The notes under the pieces are model-generated. The model saw nothing but the letters and a program-made list of their open reading frames with translations. It did no database searches and had not been told where the DNA came from. 64,000 bases of DNA from Uliginosibacterium sp036017065 (lineage in GTDB: Bacteria > Pseudomonadota > Gammaproteobacteria > Burkholderiales > Rhodocyclaceae): positions 1,488,001 through 1,552,000 of the forward strand of contig NZ_JAYXHR010000002.1 in NCBI RefSeq assembly GCF_036017065.1. The letters run 5' to 3'. Made by a program: the position numbers and the translations under genes. Of the stretch, positions 62,621 through 64,000 are shown piece by piece. Each line of letters opens with the position of its first letter. Position 1 is the stretch's first letter.

Positions 62621-64000
62621 TCAGCGTCCTGCCGACGCCGTGGTGCTTGCGGCGGGCGCGGCGATCAGCGTCGCCACCGCAGCCGGCAGGCTGTCATTCA
62701 CGCGCTTGCCGCTGCGATACAGGATGGCCGGCTTCAACACCGCTGCGGTGCCGACCGCCATCTGCGCCACGTTGTCCGGGCTGATGGTGTAGCGGCCCAT
62801 GGTGCGTGCCAGCGGCCAGCCCAGGTCGGGGAAGACCACGTAAGCCAGCTCAGAGCAGACGATGCGGGCGTGCGAATACACGTCGAAGTTGAAGTCGTAT
62901 TCCTTGCCCACCTGCGCCAGCGCGGTGAGCACCGCTTGGCGGCGGTAGTCGTCGGTGAGCGGGCGCGTGTCGCGCAACACCAGGAGGTCGTCGATGTTCA
63001 GGAAATGCGGCAGCGTGCTCATCGTGACGCCGACGCGCAGCGCCTCGACGATGCGCCGGCCGTCGCGGATGTGGGCCTGCAGTTCGGGTGCGATGCTGTC
63101 CCACACGCCGAGCGCACGCAGTTCTTCCTCGCTGCCCAGCCAGATGGCGACGTGGCCGTAATAGCCGGGGATCATCTTGTCGGTGAGCCGGAACGGCGTC
63201 TTCTCCAGCAGGATGTCCAGCGGCTTCAGTTCGGTCGCCAGCGCGTCCATGTCGCTGGCGGGCATCTTCTTCAGGTGGCCGCTGCGCGTCTGCACCAGCC
63301 CCACCATGTTGCCGAAGCCCATGGACAGGCCGTGGCTCAGCAGGTTGCGCAGGTAGGCGCGATGCACGCGGATGTCCTCGTTGGCGAAGCGCAGCGATTC
63401 GCCGAGGCCGATGCCACCCGCCTCGCGGATGTCCTTGTACCAGTGGGCGCTCTGCACCAGCGTGTAGAGGTATTCCTCCTCCAGGTTCACCGGCATCTGG
63501 CGCCGGCGCCGCCACCCCATGTAGCCGTCGACGAAGCGGGTGGCGCTGGCCAGCTGGGCACGCATGTCGGTCGAGTAATAGTTGCGCATCAGGTCGCGCA
63601 GGCGCGGGCCGTTGCCGACGTCGAAGGTCAGCGCGTACTGCATGTCGTTGTTCTCGGCGTAGGGCATCACCGCGACGCGGTAGCTGTCCCACAGCACCAT
63701 GGCTGCGGCGGTGCCGCGCAGGATGTCCGTCAGCTGCGTCTGCCCGGCCTCGTCCTGCGGGTTGATCCAGTGCTGCTCGCGGATGACGTCGATGCCGACG
63801 ATGCGCGTTGCCGGCATGGAGCTGGTGGCGCGGTGCTGGGTGATGGTCGGCGCGGTGTCGTTGCCGAACAGGTGGGCCACCTTCGCGGCGTCATCCAGCA
63901 ATGGGGCACGCGCGTCGATGTAGCGCTGGGCGAGCTCGCGCAACTGGTTGGACTGTGCGCGCGTGAGTTTCGGCTGGCCGTTGCGCGTGATGCCGTTCGC
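62621..64000 (-). CDS. YiiX-like permuted papain-fold protein, 5'-truncated
   Basis: The visible part is 459 codons and the frame is open through the window edge; the apparent start at 63943 is a TTG inside a longer frame, so the true start lies beyond 64000. The C-terminal half has the permuted NlpC/P60-type core with the histidine in GYYGHVAIWLG and the cysteine in RIVCSELAYVVFP, typical of the YiiX/YaeF cysteine-hydrolase group. The N-terminal part is helical and not recognised. The substrate is unknown; peptidase or amidase activity is inferred. Confidence 0.8.
   Translation of the reverse strand, partial: ANGITRNGQPKLTRAQSNQLRELAQRYIDARAPLLDDAAKVAHLFGNDTAPTITQHRATSSMPATRIVGIDVIREQHWINPQDEAGQTQLTDILRGTAAAMVLWDSYRVAVMPYAENNDMQYALTFDVGNGPRLRDLMRNYYSTDMRAQLASATRFVDGYMGWRRRRQMPVNLEEEYLYTLVQSAHWYKDIREAGGIGLGESLRFANEDIRVHRAYLRNLLSHGLSMGFGNMVGLVQTRSGHLKKMPASDMDALATELKPLDILLEKTPFRLTDKMIPGYYGHVAIWLGSEEELRALGVWDSIAPELQAHIRDGRRIVEALRVGVTMSTLPHFLNIDDLLVLRDTRPLTDDYRRQAVLTALAQVGKEYDFNFDVYSHARIVCSELAYVVFPDLGWPLARTMGRYTISPDNVAQMAVGTAAVLKPAILYRSGKRVNDSLPAAVATLIAAPAASTTASAGR

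Overview
The window is one stretch of a GC-rich proteobacterial chromosome with dense, mostly co-directional genes. The S10/spc/alpha ribosomal layout, uvrA next to a major-facilitator gene and ssb, fabA-fabB with a split rfaE2, and the YhdP/nitrilase/TldD cluster suggest a betaproteobacterium, probably near Rhodocyclales. That placement is inference from gene content. No tRNA, rRNA, CRISPR array, insertion sequence, integrase or phage gene was seen.

Positions 1-7804 hold the end of the spc operon and the alpha operon on the + strand (rplX partial through rpmJ, then rpsM, rpsK, rpoA, rplQ). rpsD, which normally lies between rpsK and rpoA, is absent; a 200-base gap with two inverted repeats is there instead. 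A strong rho-independent terminator separates rplQ from convergent uvrA. Positions 10928-13424 (+) carry a YajR-type transporter, ssb and a regulator joining an excisionase-like helix-turn-helix to a receiver domain. Positions 13482-17991 (-) carry a PatB/MalY-type C-S lyase and cysK with overlapping ends, then rfaE2, fabB and fabA. A LuxR-type response regulator and a small histidine kinase with a degenerate N-box follow on the + strand (18479-20011), facing dolP and diaA.

Positions 21501-44774 (-) are a single gene of 7757 codons, over a third of the window. It encodes a giant type I secreted, LapA-like RTX adhesin: an N-terminal retention module with a TAAG sequence resembling the LapG cleavage site, about 50 beta-sandwich repeats in three array types, a von Willebrand A domain with a DxSxS MIDAS, RTX nonapeptides and a C-terminal secretion region. 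Part of the repeat region is a duplicated 3.4-kb block of 11 modules. Its transporter and Lap regulators are not in the window.

Beyond it lie a DUF255 thioredoxin-like protein, a BON lipoprotein, a chemoreceptor, a small orphan gene, and a long minus-strand run (50300-60759): tldD, a DUF2059 protein, a Nit-type amidase, yhdP, a dienelactone-hydrolase-like protein that appears to lack its catalytic triad, and the AMMECR1/MEMO/radical-SAM trio. The window ends with an acidic small protein and a phosphatidylserine-synthase-type enzyme (+), a DUF1003 membrane protein (-) and a truncated YiiX-like permuted papain-fold protein (-).

The strongest leads are the adhesin and its internal architecture, the missing rpsD, the apparently inactive hydrolase beside AMMECR1/MEMO/radical-SAM, the degenerate histidine kinase, and the excisionase-receiver fusion.
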